This document shows positions 25,688 through 36,519 of a DNA stretch of 64,000 nt, piece after piece; the first letter of the stretch is position 1; every line of letters starts with the position of its first letter. Position numbers and translations under genes: made by a program. The DNA is taken from the NCBI GenBank assembly GCA_003116875.1, contig BCKT01000004.1, positions 1,223,315-1,287,314 on the forward strand. The letters are read 5' to 3'. The notes under the pieces are model-generated. The model searched no databases. It was not told where the DNA came from and saw only the letters and a program-made list of their open reading frames with translations. This stretch comes from Takashimella koratensis (lineage: Eukaryota; Basidiomycota; Tremellomycetes; Trichosporonales; Tetragoniomycetaceae).

Positions 25688-26073
25688 TCAGGCAAAGCGG
25701 AAATACTGCCATCCGACCCAGTTGGCGATCACGAACCACGCTGTCGTGGGCACAAGCAGCGGGATGAGGTACTTGTAATGTTCGTCCGTCACCAAGCCTT
25801 TCAGCAGGCCAGTTGTCACCTGTTTGCCCACACAGTATCAGGTGTGTTTCAGTAAACACCTTTCGTTGTGGAGTAAGAGATACGAGTTGGGTCAAGAGGT
25901 CACAAGAGAGGTAAGTGACTTACCGAGGGAGGGAGCAGGTACGACGCTCCGAGGAGTAGACTGCCCAGTGAGAGCGCGGCCATGGTGAACGCAAAGAGGC
26001 GTAACGAAGCGGGTGAAGCAGATGCCGTCTCGTGTGTTTCACCTCGGCTGCCCCTTGTCGCTTTGTTCGACAT
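25688..26073 (-). CDS. PIG-Y/Eri1-like small membrane protein (GPI-GlcNAc transferase)
   Basis: Two exons (26073-25924, 25819-25688) give about 93 aa with two membrane helices: LRLFAFTMAALSLGSLLLG and LIPLLVPTTAWFVIANW, ending WQYFRFA. The hairpin layout, the Pro in the second helix and the N-W-x-G-x-x-x-F-R ending resemble PIG-Y, the smallest subunit of the ER enzyme that adds GlcNAc to phosphatidylinositol in the first step of GPI-anchor synthesis. DPM2, also a two-helix ER protein, is an alternative, but its usual second-helix entry with an Arg is missing. The start at 26073 was preferred over 25983 because the first helix begins upstream of the later Met. It is below the size at which automated annotation is reliable. 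Confidence 0.55.
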
Positions 26074-26960
26074 CGCGGGTTTTGCTGGATATCCCGTTGT
26101 CGATCCCGGGGCAGTGGCTGTACGGAGGAGCGAGGAGCGGGAGCGAAGGAGACGACAACAGAATGGAGACCTGTTGATCTGGGATGAGGTTGAGACGGCT
26201 GGCTGCCTGCGGAATGAAGAGGTTGCTGTGGAGAACAAAGGTGAAATTGGAGAAGGATGTTGCGGTGAGAGGAGAGAAGTGGATGTATGGGATGGATGGA
26301 TGGACCGCTGAGACCCTTTGTTGACGACGACGTCGATCGAAAATAAAACCGGGTCACTTTCTCCGTTCACACACTCCACCACCCACTCCCCATCTAATCC
26401 ATCCCCAAGCTCGCATCGACACACGCCCGCGACCGGCTGCACGACTGCACGACCCTCACCGCTCCTCTTTGGTGTTCAACTTGTTGCTGTGTCCTGTGCT
26501 CTGTGGGCAGGCGAGGGCGTGGAGGCACAGGGGAGCAGTGCAGAAGGGGCGAGGTTGAGACAAGACCCGATAGACAGTCAGGCCAGGCCACGCTTTTCCA
26601 AATCCGAGGCTTGAGTAGGTCTTGACTTGTCGTGTCTCGCTTGGGTCATTTGCTTGCTGGTCCAACCCCAACCCCAACGCCAAGCAACTCGTCTCTTGCC
26701 GACCACCGATCCATACGCAAGTGTCCGCCTCAACGACCACCGACCATCGACGCAAGGATCGGGCTATACCAAGCCTAAACCTATCTTTTGCCGTCGATAC
26801 TCTACTCGACGTCTCTGCGGGACATCTTTGAATGGGCCTGGAATCAACTGAAGCAACCTCTTGTGTATCTGCTTCTCCCAACTGCCTCCCACCCCATCTC
26901 ACCGCTCGCCGTATCGCTCTTGCAGCGTGCGGTTCCCCTACCCCTCCCTTCCAATCCACC
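26074..26960. promoter_or_regulatory. Divergent promoter PIG-Y-like / 5-phosphatase
   Basis: The 887 bp between two divergent starts holds only low-complexity ORFs on both strands. CT-rich and CCAACCCCAACCCC stretches lie at 26640-26690. No gene was recognised. Confidence 0.45.
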
Positions 26961-29900
26961 ATGGCGCCGAGACACCATCACCATCACCACCGAAACCGAG
27001 AGGACCAGGGTGAACCTACCTCGACCGTTGCGCCGACCGCCCCTGGCCCTGCCGCGGGGCAGACCAACGCCAAAGTCCTCGCGCGGTTACACGCGCTCTT
27101 CCATTCAGACGCGCCAGATGCCGCCGCGGGTGCAGAGGCATTGGCTAATGGATCAGGAGGAGACGACTTGTTTCGGTCGAGAACAGAGCCAGTGACGAGT
27201 ATTCGTGCGCCCCTCCCACAGCGACAAGCAATCAAAGTCCTCGTCGTGACCTGGAACATGGGTGACGCGCTGGTACGTACATCTCTCTCGACACAGCTGC
27301 ATAAGACTATCTTTTAAGACCTGAGTTAACCTCATTTCACAGCCCAAAGGAGACCTCGCAGTGCTCGTCGGCGACGTGGGGCCATACCACTCCCCTCCTG
27401 GCGGCTCCACCTCGGGCATCCCCGACCTCCCGGTGGAACACAAGCACCCGTATCATATCGTGGTGTTTGCGGCACAAGAGTGCCCGACGCCCAGCGGTGT
27501 CCCGCGCGGCCTGGGAGGCGTGATGAAGGGTGTTCAGTTGAAGAAAGATGAGAAGCGGGAGAAGGAGGAGAAGCGGGAAAAGGAAGAGAAGAGGGAAGAA
27601 AGCAGGAAAGAGAAAGAAAAGGAGAAGGAAAAGGGAGAGAGGGTTCTCGAGAAGGAGAAGAGCCTGGATAATAAGGAGAAAGGCAGCGAGAAACCATCCG
27701 ACCCTGTCAAATCCGACTCTGCGCCTCCTGCACTATCTCGATCTGAAGAGACGCCCACGCCGACACAGACTCAGACACCGAAGAAGCCCGACTTGGTTCG
27801 AGAACTCAGCAGCCTAGGCATTCCGGGACTGCAGACGCCCGTAGCTGATGATGACGATGACTCGGGGACAGGGAGGTTGGTAGGGTCGCCGATGACCCCG
27901 CATACACCTGTACACCACCGAGCCAAGGGATGGAGCACGATGTTGGATGGTGAGTAGAGTGATATCTGGACAAGCTACTCTTACCTCATCCTTGGACATC
28001 TTTTCCTTCTCTCTCGAATGGACTAATCTCTGACCTGTCTTCACACAGAGTGGCTATGCGGTGCTCCGACTCGAGACCCGTCGACTATGCCTGCCTCACC
28101 CTTTCTCAATTCTCCCGCCGACTCCCCGACCCCACCTCCTCACCCTCACCCTCATCCACATCCTTCCTCTGCTATCCCTGAGATGGCTCGATCCCTCTCT
28201 GCCCCTCCGTCTCAACCTATCAACATCCCTTCACCCTCTGGCTCTCGCACCCATCTCACGCCCTCCCCGGCCCCGCACGGGCCGAACATGCCACAACATC
28301 GATCACCATTATCGCGATCTCAGTCGTCAGAGGAGATGAGCCCGCCCCGACACCAGCTGGAACTTGGACCGAGTAGTCACGAGCAGCCGGCTCAGCCACC
28401 ACATCCGCCGCATCCGATCGAGAAGAGTAGTGTCGGGACCGACGGATTCCTCGCGCCCCCGTTAGCCGATGAGAACGCGGCAATGGGGCGCTCAGCATCC
28501 CTCGGCCACAAGAAGGAACCGGGGTATACCCAGGGCCACAGCCTAGAGCGGGTCGCGCAGGGTCATCCAGAAGAGGCGCAGGAGTCGTGGAGGAACAGCG
28601 GAGAGGCGGGCCCATATATCCATGTGGTCAAAGAAAGGTTGATGGGGATTTACCTCACAATTTATGTGTATAAAGGGTGCCAGCACCTGATTCGAGGTGA
28701 GTTGAAAAGCAGAATGTAAAGTGGGAGGTGCTAATCTTCGATAGGTGTGGACAAGGACTTTGTGACGGCTGGCCTGGCAGGAGGTCGAGTTGGGAACAAA
28801 GGCGGCATGTGAGTATCAGCTGTCATCTCTGCGTACTAGCTTGAGCTGACCCATCTCAGCGGAGTCAGCCTGAACCTCGCAGGCCACCGATTCCTCTTTG
28901 TCAACGCGCACCTCGCTGCTCACGCGGACCGTGTCGACGCCCGTCTCGAGAATATCTCCAAGATCAAATCCGAGCTCGACCTTGACTGTTTCTTACCCAA
29001 AGATGACCCTCGCGCTTCCCTCCCCGACCTCACCGACCGCTTCGACACCACCTTCTGGTGCGGTGACCTCAACTTCCGAGTGGACATCAGCCTCTTGCAC
29101 GCTAAATGGCTTCTCGAGCAGAAGAAGTACAACGACGCGCTGATGTTTGATCAACTGAGGAAAGTGATGAATGGTGAAGACCCGAAAGGTAATCCGCTGC
29201 CAGGGTTCGAGGAGGCAGAGATCACGTTCATGCCGACGTTTAAATATGATGTGTGGAAGTCGGTGAAAGCGACGAATAGGGAGTTGAGGAGGTCGTTGAG
29301 GCGCCGCAAGACGATAGAAGGGAAACATGAGCGGCCGTCGCCTGAAACGCTGGGGTTGGGGGTGGGAGGAGGAGCGGGAGGGGGAGCAACGGTCCCGCTT
29401 CCTCAGGCGGCGAATGGGCTCTCTCATGTCCCCGAGCATCAGGACGAGGAGCACGAGGGTGGGGAGGACGGGGAAGGTGGTGTGAATCCTGGCGGAGAAG
29501 GGGACGGAGGTGAGACGGACGAACCGAACGGGATCCCGCTCGACCGCAGGTCTATCGACTCGAGCGCATGGACGGCGCCGTCAGTCGCTACAGATGGCGA
29601 AGACGAGGACGAGATGCCATCCACCTACAGCCGCCGAGGGAGTATCGTCACCGGTCTCGGCACAAGCTTCGGTACCTCTCATACCGGGATCGACCTGAAA
29701 GAGAAAGGTCGACACCTGCTCGGTCTTCTCAAGATGGATGGAATCCTCTCTCCTTCTTCACCATCTGGCCGGACCCGGCGTCTCTCTCGCCACGCTTCGA
29801 AGAAGAGCTTGAACAGCGGATACCGCGGACCTCAGCACCCCGCGGGACCCGGGTCGTTTGGGTCTTCCGCCTACGGAGGGCAAGATGCATGGGGGGATAG

Positions 29901-31664
29901 AGAGAGTAGGCGAGCGTCAATGTCCTCGTTTAGGTCGTTTAGGTCAAAAGAAGGCGGAGAGGCAAGAAGCGTGCCTGATACGGCGTCGAGTGATGAGAAT
30001 GAGCGAGAGGGCCATGAGAGGGATCAACCGATTTCGACGTCGTTGGGGTCCGACAAGGTAGGGGGAGGTGCAGTCCCTCCACCACGTGCGGAGAGCGGTG
30101 GAGCAAATGCAGGGAGTGGCGAGAAAGATAGTGGAGGATTAGGACACGGACGCAGGCTCACCCTCCTCCGTCGGAACGTCTCAGGCCGAGGTGGCCGCTC
30201 CCCGAAACTTGACAACGATTCGCCAGCGTACGGAGGACTCGTACTGGACGACGAAGATTTCGACGATACAGTGGACAACCGTGTCGGCGTGTATGATACC
30301 TCAAAGAAACAGCGTATCCCAAGTTGGGTAAGTCGCTCGAGTCGCTTCGTCCATCTATGACCCAGAGCGTCTTGTTGTCCTTCCTTGCTGACCCCGACTC
30401 AGTGCGACCGCGTACTGTGGAAAACCCACGTGATTCCTGAGATCGAAGAAGAAGACGATATCCCGGTCGCTCTTGAACCGCGGGAGAACGCATTCTTGCG
30501 ATTCTCGCATGCGCTCTCTAACCTCAGCGGGCACTGGCGGACACCCGCCCGGCGACCGACTGTACCTACCACCACATCCGCTCAGGCTCCACTCCCCGAT
30601 CGGTCGAGGCTCGATCGCGCGCTGCCTCCTACTCCGCCACGCGAGGAGTTTGCCCCGCCGACGGTGCTCACTACTTCCCCTGTAGCTTCGCCGGGTCTCT
30701 TACCTGACGATCCGGTGGGGGCGAGCTGCGGGTCTGAGCCTGGGTTACTAGCAGCTGGAGCAAGCGGCAGTGGCGGTGGAGCCGTTTCGATCAGCCTACA
30801 AGACCGAGCTAGGGCACGAAGTAACTCTGATACGCCTACGGGGAATGGAAAGGGTCCCTTGCGACGGGCTAGTGGTCGAGGGATGAGATCGTCCCCTTCT
30901 TTCCCACCCGGAGCGGCCAATGGACCCGGTCGGTCGTCCGTCTCAGGCTCCGTCTCACCTACGTCCCTCGCGGCACTGGCGACTCCTCGTCGTCGGACCT
31001 CAGGCGGACAAGTTCCTTCCAACGGCGAAACGACAAGTGGAGCAAGTGTCAGTTTCTCTCCGTCGCCCAGGAAACGTAGATCTCTCGGCACTGGTACAGG
31101 TACTGGAGCGAGCACGAGCACGGGTTCATCAAACTCGACTACACCAATGCAACGTGTCAAGACAACAGGCGACCACGTCGATCTTAGCCGAACCAATGTT
31201 AGCAGTGGAGTGCCACTTGAGCACACGCGCACCCAGCCTATTGGGTCGGACGCGCGTGAAGCAGCCTCCGGATCAATGGCTGCTACGAACGCCCCGTCAT
31301 CATTTACAAAGTTCTTCCGAGAGTTGCCGGGGAGGTTGCACCCCCGCACATCGTTGTTCCATACCGATGAAGGAGGAGGGGATGGGGTCGACCTGCAGAA
31401 TGGGGAAGGAGCAGGAGATGGGGCGGTAGAGGCGGCGGAGAAGAAGAGGAGGAGGTTGGTAGGTGAGGTAGAGGTTTTGCATTACGGTACGATCGACGAT
31501 GCCGGGTGAGTCAAGTTTTAAGTTCCCAGTTTTGGATGTTATGTTCTGGGTTGTGTGCAAGGAAAGTGCAGAGCTGAATTTCGTTCGTCAATAACAGGAT
31601 GAGGCAGCTCGAAGGAAGGAGTGATCATAGGCCCGCCATCTTCGCCGCGGCCGTATACGTTTGA
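26961..31664 (+). CDS. Inositol polyphosphate 5-phosphatase with disordered insertions
   Basis: Seven exons (26961-27272, 27343-27949, 28049-28696, 28745-28808, 28860-30327, 30403-31505, 31598-31664) give about 1,422 aa. The IPPc catalytic motifs occur in order: VTWNMGD, VVFAAQEC, GGRVGNKGGIGVSL, FVNAHLAAHADR, FWCGDLNFR, ITFMPTFKYD, PSWCDRVLW and, only in the last 67-nt exon, RSDHRPAIFA. The family removes the 5-phosphate from phosphoinositides or soluble inositol phosphates. Three large insertions split the fold: after AAQEC (a KE-rich stretch, then a Pro/Ser-rich segment), between FKYD and PSWCDR (about 350 aa), and between CDRVLW and SDHRP (about 370 aa). No SAC domain, SH2, PH or CaaX end was seen, so this is not a synaptojanin-type Inp51-53 protein. 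Substrate is not predictable. Confidence 0.88.
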
Positions 31665-32237
31665 GTGCAGCCGAGAGGCAGTACAGCGCGCCGCAATATT
31701 GCTAGAAGTTTGTTCCCTTTCCACATTCTCAACGCCTCATGATTTCATACATATACCTAATCTCACGACCGGTCAGCGACCACGTATAATCACTCCCGTC
31801 CTCAGACCGTTACACATGCATATTGCTTTATGACAGATCACCTTGTTGCTCCAGTCACTTTCGTTGTCTCTCAGTCCAGCCAGGCCCTAAGCGGATTCAT
31901 GAGCTATCATTGTCAATGTCATTGTTAATCACATAAAAGCCTCATCAATTACTGTACATGATATGTGTATGGGTTAACTGGGTATGTGAAAATCCTGCCG
32001 TTGTACTAGACATGAATACGTATCAAGAGAATATAACAAAGTAAGTCTACACACACGGAGACGCTCATTATGATTATTGGTATGCTCGTTATGACTCCTC
32101 GGGAACATTGTCAACTGAATCGGAATGATGAGAGAGGAGGGGACAGGTTTCGGTAATGGTTTACACAGTTCTGTCTAACGGTTCGGTATCACGAGACATT
32201 TGACTCTACTACTCTCCAACCCTCGAGACACACTCGC
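31665..32237. other. AT-richer convergent intergenic region
   Basis: This 573-bp gap lies between the 3' ends of the 5-phosphatase and the KEN-box protein. It is AT-richer than the surroundings, with several ATATGTGTATGG/TATAACAAAG-like stretches. I see no ORF with coding character and no RNA gene. Confidence 0.5.
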
Positions 32238-33230
32238 CTAGTAGACATCTCTAAACCCCTCGGGTTCTTGTCCCGTCGCTCCGTACGCCTCGCTAACGTC
32301 CGCCAACGGCTGGTCTGCCGGTACCGCTCGTTTCCCTTTCCCCTTGCCTGTGCTCTTGGGCGACGCCCCGGTTCGTTTCGACCTCGGCGTCGTCGTCACT
32401 GTCGTCATCGTTCTAGTTGATCCCGTAGCTCCGCTCGCATGTGTTGGCCCAACTCGTCCACCAGCGAGTGATCGCATCGACCCGCCAAAGACCGTTTCGT
32501 TCTCGTCTTCGTCCTGACCGGCGAGCAAAGCCGCTACCGCCCGCCCTTTCTTCAACGACAACGCGCCCCGTCCGTCTCCGACCATCTCGCCCGCTGGTGC
32601 GCCCGATCCCATACCGATTCGTGGGCTGGAGGTGACGGTCAGAGCTGAGAGCGCGGTGGCTGTCGAGTTGGACCGGGTCTTGGATCGCGTGCGGGACGCT
32701 GGGGAGTCTGAGGGGATTGGCGCGATCTCTCGCTCGGCGCCAGGAGGAGGTAGGTTTTCTTTGTCTTCCTTGATACCGGTCTCAAGCGCGCGTTTCGGCG
32801 TTCGCGGAGGGAGCTTGCCCTCGATGGCGGAAGGCGCAGCTTTGGCGGGTTTGGACGGAGAGGCGGCTTTGGTGCCGAGTGGGGGCTTGGGCTTGACAGG
32901 GTAGTTGGAGTCGCCGAGAGGTCGTTTGAGTCCCTCGGCGGTAGGTTTGAAGAGGTCCGGTGTGGTGTTGGCAGATGCGAGGCCTCGAGGCTGGACTGAA
33001 GAGAGAGCTTTTCGTGGCCCCGTGCCCTGCGCCGAGAGGGAGGTGGATGAAGACAGGCCAAGAGGCTTAGACTTGAGACCCGCGGATTTCGAAGCGGAAG
33101 ATGTGTGAGGCCGCTTGGTAGGTGACCGAACGGGGGCGTGGAGCGTGGAAGTGGAGGTAGAGGTAGTAGTTTGTTGAGGCGAGTCGCTGTAGATGGCGAA
33201 AATCGCGCCCTTTTTCTTTGTCACGGGCAT
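32238..33230 (-). CDS. Disordered basic protein with KEN box and CDK-type sites
   Basis: A single exon of 330 codons, rich in Ser, Pro, Lys, Thr and Ala, with no predicted fold except short motifs at the ends (GAIFAIYSDSP and PLADVSEAYG). I do not recognise a family. Visible short motifs: a KEN box at residues 157-159 (KEDKENLPPP), RxxL at 73-76 (RKAL), a D-box-like KRPLGDSN at 102-109, and full CDK sites SPTK (36-39), SPSK (124-127) and TPKR (144-147). Known: KEN and D boxes direct APC/C ubiquitination. Inference: a cell-cycle regulated, possibly chromatin- or spindle-linked protein. Securins and other APC/C substrates are similarly disordered, but no securin-specific motif was identified. 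The ATG at 33230 is the first in frame; a CT-rich leader lies upstream. Confidence 0.7.
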   Translation of the reverse strand: MPVTKKKGAIFAIYSDSPQQTTTSTSTSTLHAPVRSPTKRPHTSSASKSAGLKSKPLGLSSSTSLSAQGTGPRKALSSVQPRGLASANTTPDLFKPTAEGLKRPLGDSNYPVKPKPPLGTKAASPSKPAKAAPSAIEGKLPPRTPKRALETGIKEDKENLPPPGAEREIAPIPSDSPASRTRSKTRSNSTATALSALTVTSSPRIGMGSGAPAGEMVGDGRGALSLKKGRAVAALLAGQDEDENETVFGGSMRSLAGGRVGPTHASGATGSTRTMTTVTTTPRSKRTGASPKSTGKGKGKRAVPADQPLADVSEAYGATGQEPEGFRDVY

Positions 33231-33945
33231 GTCGGCTCGAGTTGGGTGATGGGGAAGTAGAAAAGGGGTGTGGGAAATGCGTGGAGTAAGGGACAGAATG
33301 AGTAGGTGGATGCGGGTAGACGCCTATGAAAAGTTCCAAGTTGACAATGGGTGTGAGAGATGTGAGACAAGTCGGTCGTGGGCGGGAAAGACAAAGAGTC
33401 CAGGTTGAATGACAATACCGAGCGGGATGAGTGCGGGAGGGTGTGAGACGGAGTGGCTGCGGTGTCCACTGGGATACTTTTGTCGCGGAAAGAGGAGGGG
33501 AGGAGGAGAGTCACGTCGGCGCGGCGGCGGCGAGGGTGGTCGAGGAGTGAGGTTGGAAGTGAGGCTGGAGTAGGATAGGAATGGACCGGAATGGAGACGA
33601 GGTCGAACGAGAGAAGAGAGACGAGATGGGAGTAGGATGCTGGCTGAGGTGGACGGAATCAAAATACGAAAATCAACACCGGAAACAAAATCAGTGCAGA
33701 GACAGGGAAAAGCAGGCGCGTCGAGATGAGCGAACAAATGACGTGGGCTTGATACAGGCCAGTGATAAGCAGGGAGGAGCTCCCGTGACCTCCCTTTCCC
33801 CGAGTCGGGTGATCGGACCGAGCCGAGAGCCGTCGGCCAACATTTAGCAGTGTCCCGTCTATAACCGATCTGGGATCTCGCATCTTCACCTCTTCACTCC
33901 CCCTCATCACCCTCACCCCTACCTCATCGCCCAACCGTTCACACC
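33231..33945. promoter_or_regulatory. Divergent promoter KEN-box protein / SDR
   Basis: 715 bp between divergent starts. Several overlapping ORFs in this stretch are Ser/Pro/Arg-rich and not protein-like. A TATAA-like TCTATAACC lies at about 33858, about 85 bp before the SDR start. Nothing else was recognised. Confidence 0.45.
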
Positions 33946-34920
33946 ATGCCCAAGGTCATCCTCATCACCGGTGCTTCTGGCGGTATCGGCCGTTCCTGCG
34001 CCATCGCCCTCTCTCACGCCTTCCCTTCCCCGCTCGATACCAACCCGGAGCAGCTCGTCCTCGTCCTCTCGGGCAGAAGACAGGCCGAGCTCGAGGCGAC
34101 CGCCGCAGAGTGCAAGCAGGGCACTACGGTCGAATGCGTCGTCGGCGACGTGAGCAAGGACGCAGACGTCGAGAGCATGTTCAACCTCGTCAAGGAGAAG
34201 TATGGCCGCTTGGACGTCTTGTTCAACGTGAGTAGAGAAGGGGATTAAGAAAGGTTGTCTGTGGGGTTTGAGAGTCTGGCGAAAGTAGCATAGAACTCCG
34301 GCTGAACTGGCCACAGAACGCCGGGGTTGATCTGCTCAACTCGACCCCACTCGAGAACGCCGACATGAGCAAGTTCAGACAAGTCCTCGAGGTCAACGTC
34401 ATGGCCGCTGTCCTCGTGAGTTTCCTTCCCTCTTCCCCTGCTCTCCCACTGTTCATGCTCATACCCCCAGTGCACGGCCCAAGCGATCAAGATCATGAAA
34501 GAGCAGACTCCCCAGGGCGGGCGTATCATCAACAACGGTTCTATCTCCGCGACCTCTCCTCGCCCCGACTCTGCGGCCTACACCGTCTCCAAGCACGCGA
34601 TTCTCGGTCTCACCAGGTCCACCTCCCTCGATGGACGCAAGTACCACATCGCCGCGACTCAGCTGGACATTGGAAACGCACAGACGAGCATGGGTGGACA
34701 CGCAGCGAAGGGGTGCCGACAGGCTGATGGAAGTATCAAGCCTGAGCCGATGATGGACGTCGCCAACGTTGCAAAGGCTGTGTGCTTCTTGAGTGGACTT
34801 GAGCAGGGTGCGGATGTCCTTCACATGGAGATTCTGTAAGTGTGACTAAGACAAACAGGAGGTCTAGTGCTGACCATCTCTGACAGCGCCTCCGGCATGC
34901 CCTTCGTCGGCCGTGGATAA
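33946..34920 (+). CDS. Short-chain dehydrogenase/reductase (SDR)
   Basis: Four exons (33946-34227, 34317-34415, 34471-34835, 34887-34920) give about 259 aa, a normal classical SDR length. Visible motifs: TGASGGIG (Rossmann glycine motif, residues 9-16), NNAG formed across the first splice junction, the catalytic Ser in NNGSISA, and YTVSK (Tyr-x3-Lys). Arg after the second strand (SGRRQ) favours NADP(H) over NAD(H) by family rule. The second strand also carries a short insertion (SPLDTNPEQ). It is cytosolic, with no signal peptide. The substrate cannot be told; neighbours give no pathway hint. Confidence 0.9.
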
Positions 34921-35081
34921 ACTCATTGTACAGATGGCGGGATGCTATCGTTACTTGGACTTCTGACATTTGACCGAAAATCTCAAGTGCATTTTTCATC
35001 TCAGTATGAGTCTTCACGACGACGACATCATCTCAAGCCTCGGCTCTCTCATAGTCGTAAACTCTCTCTGTATGCCAAGCT

Positions 35082-36294
35082 TCACCCGCTTGTCTCTTCC
35101 TGTGATCCACCCTCGGCAGCGTTTGACGCCTCTGATCCTCTCAATGTGAATATGGTCGGATGTACCAGACTCTTGTGCACTGGTGGCGGCGCAAGCGGAG
35201 GCGCAGGCGGAGGCGCAGGCGGAGGCGCAGGCGGAGGGATCATGTGGTTCTCGGTGACTGTTGGGTATTCAGACACGGCAGCTCCCCACAGTTTCACCGC
35301 ATCCACGCCATCCACGTCATCCGCTGCATCAGTGTACCGTAGGATGGAGGAGGAACTGTAATATCCCATCCGTCAGTCGTGCCCTGGGCGACCTACTCAA
35401 CCTAAGATACTCACTCGATGACGACCACATCGGCTGTGGGGTGCTCGATGCTCGCGGCAAACGCTTTGACACTCTGCAGGGTTTTGAGCAGTCTCGACTC
35501 CTGTTCACTGGTAGTGGATCCTTCAGGAACGATGAAAGTAAAGTTGTAGACGTCCAGCTTGCGTTGAAACATGATCGGCAACCTCAACCTGCCACGGTGT
35601 TCGACCGAGTGCCGTGAGATCGTCAGGTACGGCATGTCTGCTGGCAGCGCTGGGCTCTCGAACTCTCTGAATCTCGACACCTCAATAGTGCTCCCAGGGA
35701 GGGGAGATGACTGATCCACAATAGCAGAAACAGTGCCCGACGCGAGATCGGCAATCGGCTGAAGGGCAGGAGACGGGTACTGACTCGAGCTGGCAGTTGC
35801 AGAGTCTGGTATGACTTGGGCGGTGGTTTGAGACGTAGGGAAAGGGTCCAGAACTGTCCGCCTCCACACAGAGCTGGCAAACGCGAACTCGACGGTTGGT
35901 ATGGTGTTCGCATTGTTGATGTGTACCAGGAAACACGTTTTCGCGTCTACTCTCCATGCAGGGAAGGTCTGTGTGGGGTCGCCTCCGTGGCATTTCGTGA
36001 TCATATCGATCCAGAACTCGCATGAAGACGGAACTTCGGGATGGGTTTCGATTTCTTCATTTCTCGTTTCGTCCTGTTCGCAACCTTCTCCTTCCCGCCC
36101 TTCATCGGCGTCTTCTTCTTCTTCGTACCCATCGTTCCGCTCGCACTCCAGGAGAGCGGCCACCCAGGGGGGTTCGCGGTGGTGCTCGGCGTAGAAGTCT
36201 GGACGACCTCTTCAGGAACGAGGGGATGTATGGTGTAGGGGGAAAAAGTAGGGGCTGCAGGTGGAGGTCCATTTGAGCGGCGGCGCTGTCGCAT
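35082..36294 (-). pseudogene. Unknown paralogue A, reading frame disturbed at the 5' end
   Basis: The main exon (ending 35415) codes for a protein-like frame from about 36250: DFYAEHHREPPWVAALLE, a Glu-rich stretch, SCEFWIDMITK, then LLKTLQSVKAF and HPTADVVVIE. A donor GAGTGAGT leads to a second exon (35355-35082) with a PPPAPPPAPPP tract. No ATG starts this frame: a TGA lies just upstream of DFYAEHH. The ATG at 36294 opens a different frame (MRQRRRSNGPPP) that would join only with a 1-nt shift near 36200. No GT donor exists between there and the transposon at 36364. It may be a frameshifted gene, or one whose first exon was cut off by the insertion. Its second half is related to the gene at 38.5-39.3 kb. 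No family was recognised. Confidence 0.5.
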
Positions 36295-36363
36295 GTTGAA
36301 GAGGCCAAGATTTATGGCTCGTTGCAGGATCGCGGTGGCTTGGGGAGGATGAGTGCTTCAGTA

Positions 36364-36396
36364 CAGTGGGGGGAAATAATAATTTGTGATAGTGGC
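36364..36396 (+). repeat. Left terminal inverted repeat of Tc1 element
   Basis: The 33 bp match the reverse complement of 37673-37705. The next bases differ (AACG against GTCA), which sets the inner boundary. Confidence 0.95.
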
Positions 36397-36519
36397 AACG
36401 TTTTCATCTTGCATAGCTACCAAACTACAGACCTGTGGTGACCATTCTCCTCCACTTCGTGTTTGTTCTCTGCAAGCTCTTGTCAGTATGTGCTGTGGAG
36501 TCCTGCTTACCAAAAGCTC

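Noticed and set aside
23799..25895. A 698-codon minus-strand frame covering eIF3d
   Set aside because: It lies fully antisense to a clearly conserved gene, has no family motif, is Val/Leu/Arg-rich as expected from the complement of GC-ending codons, and crosses that gene's introns.
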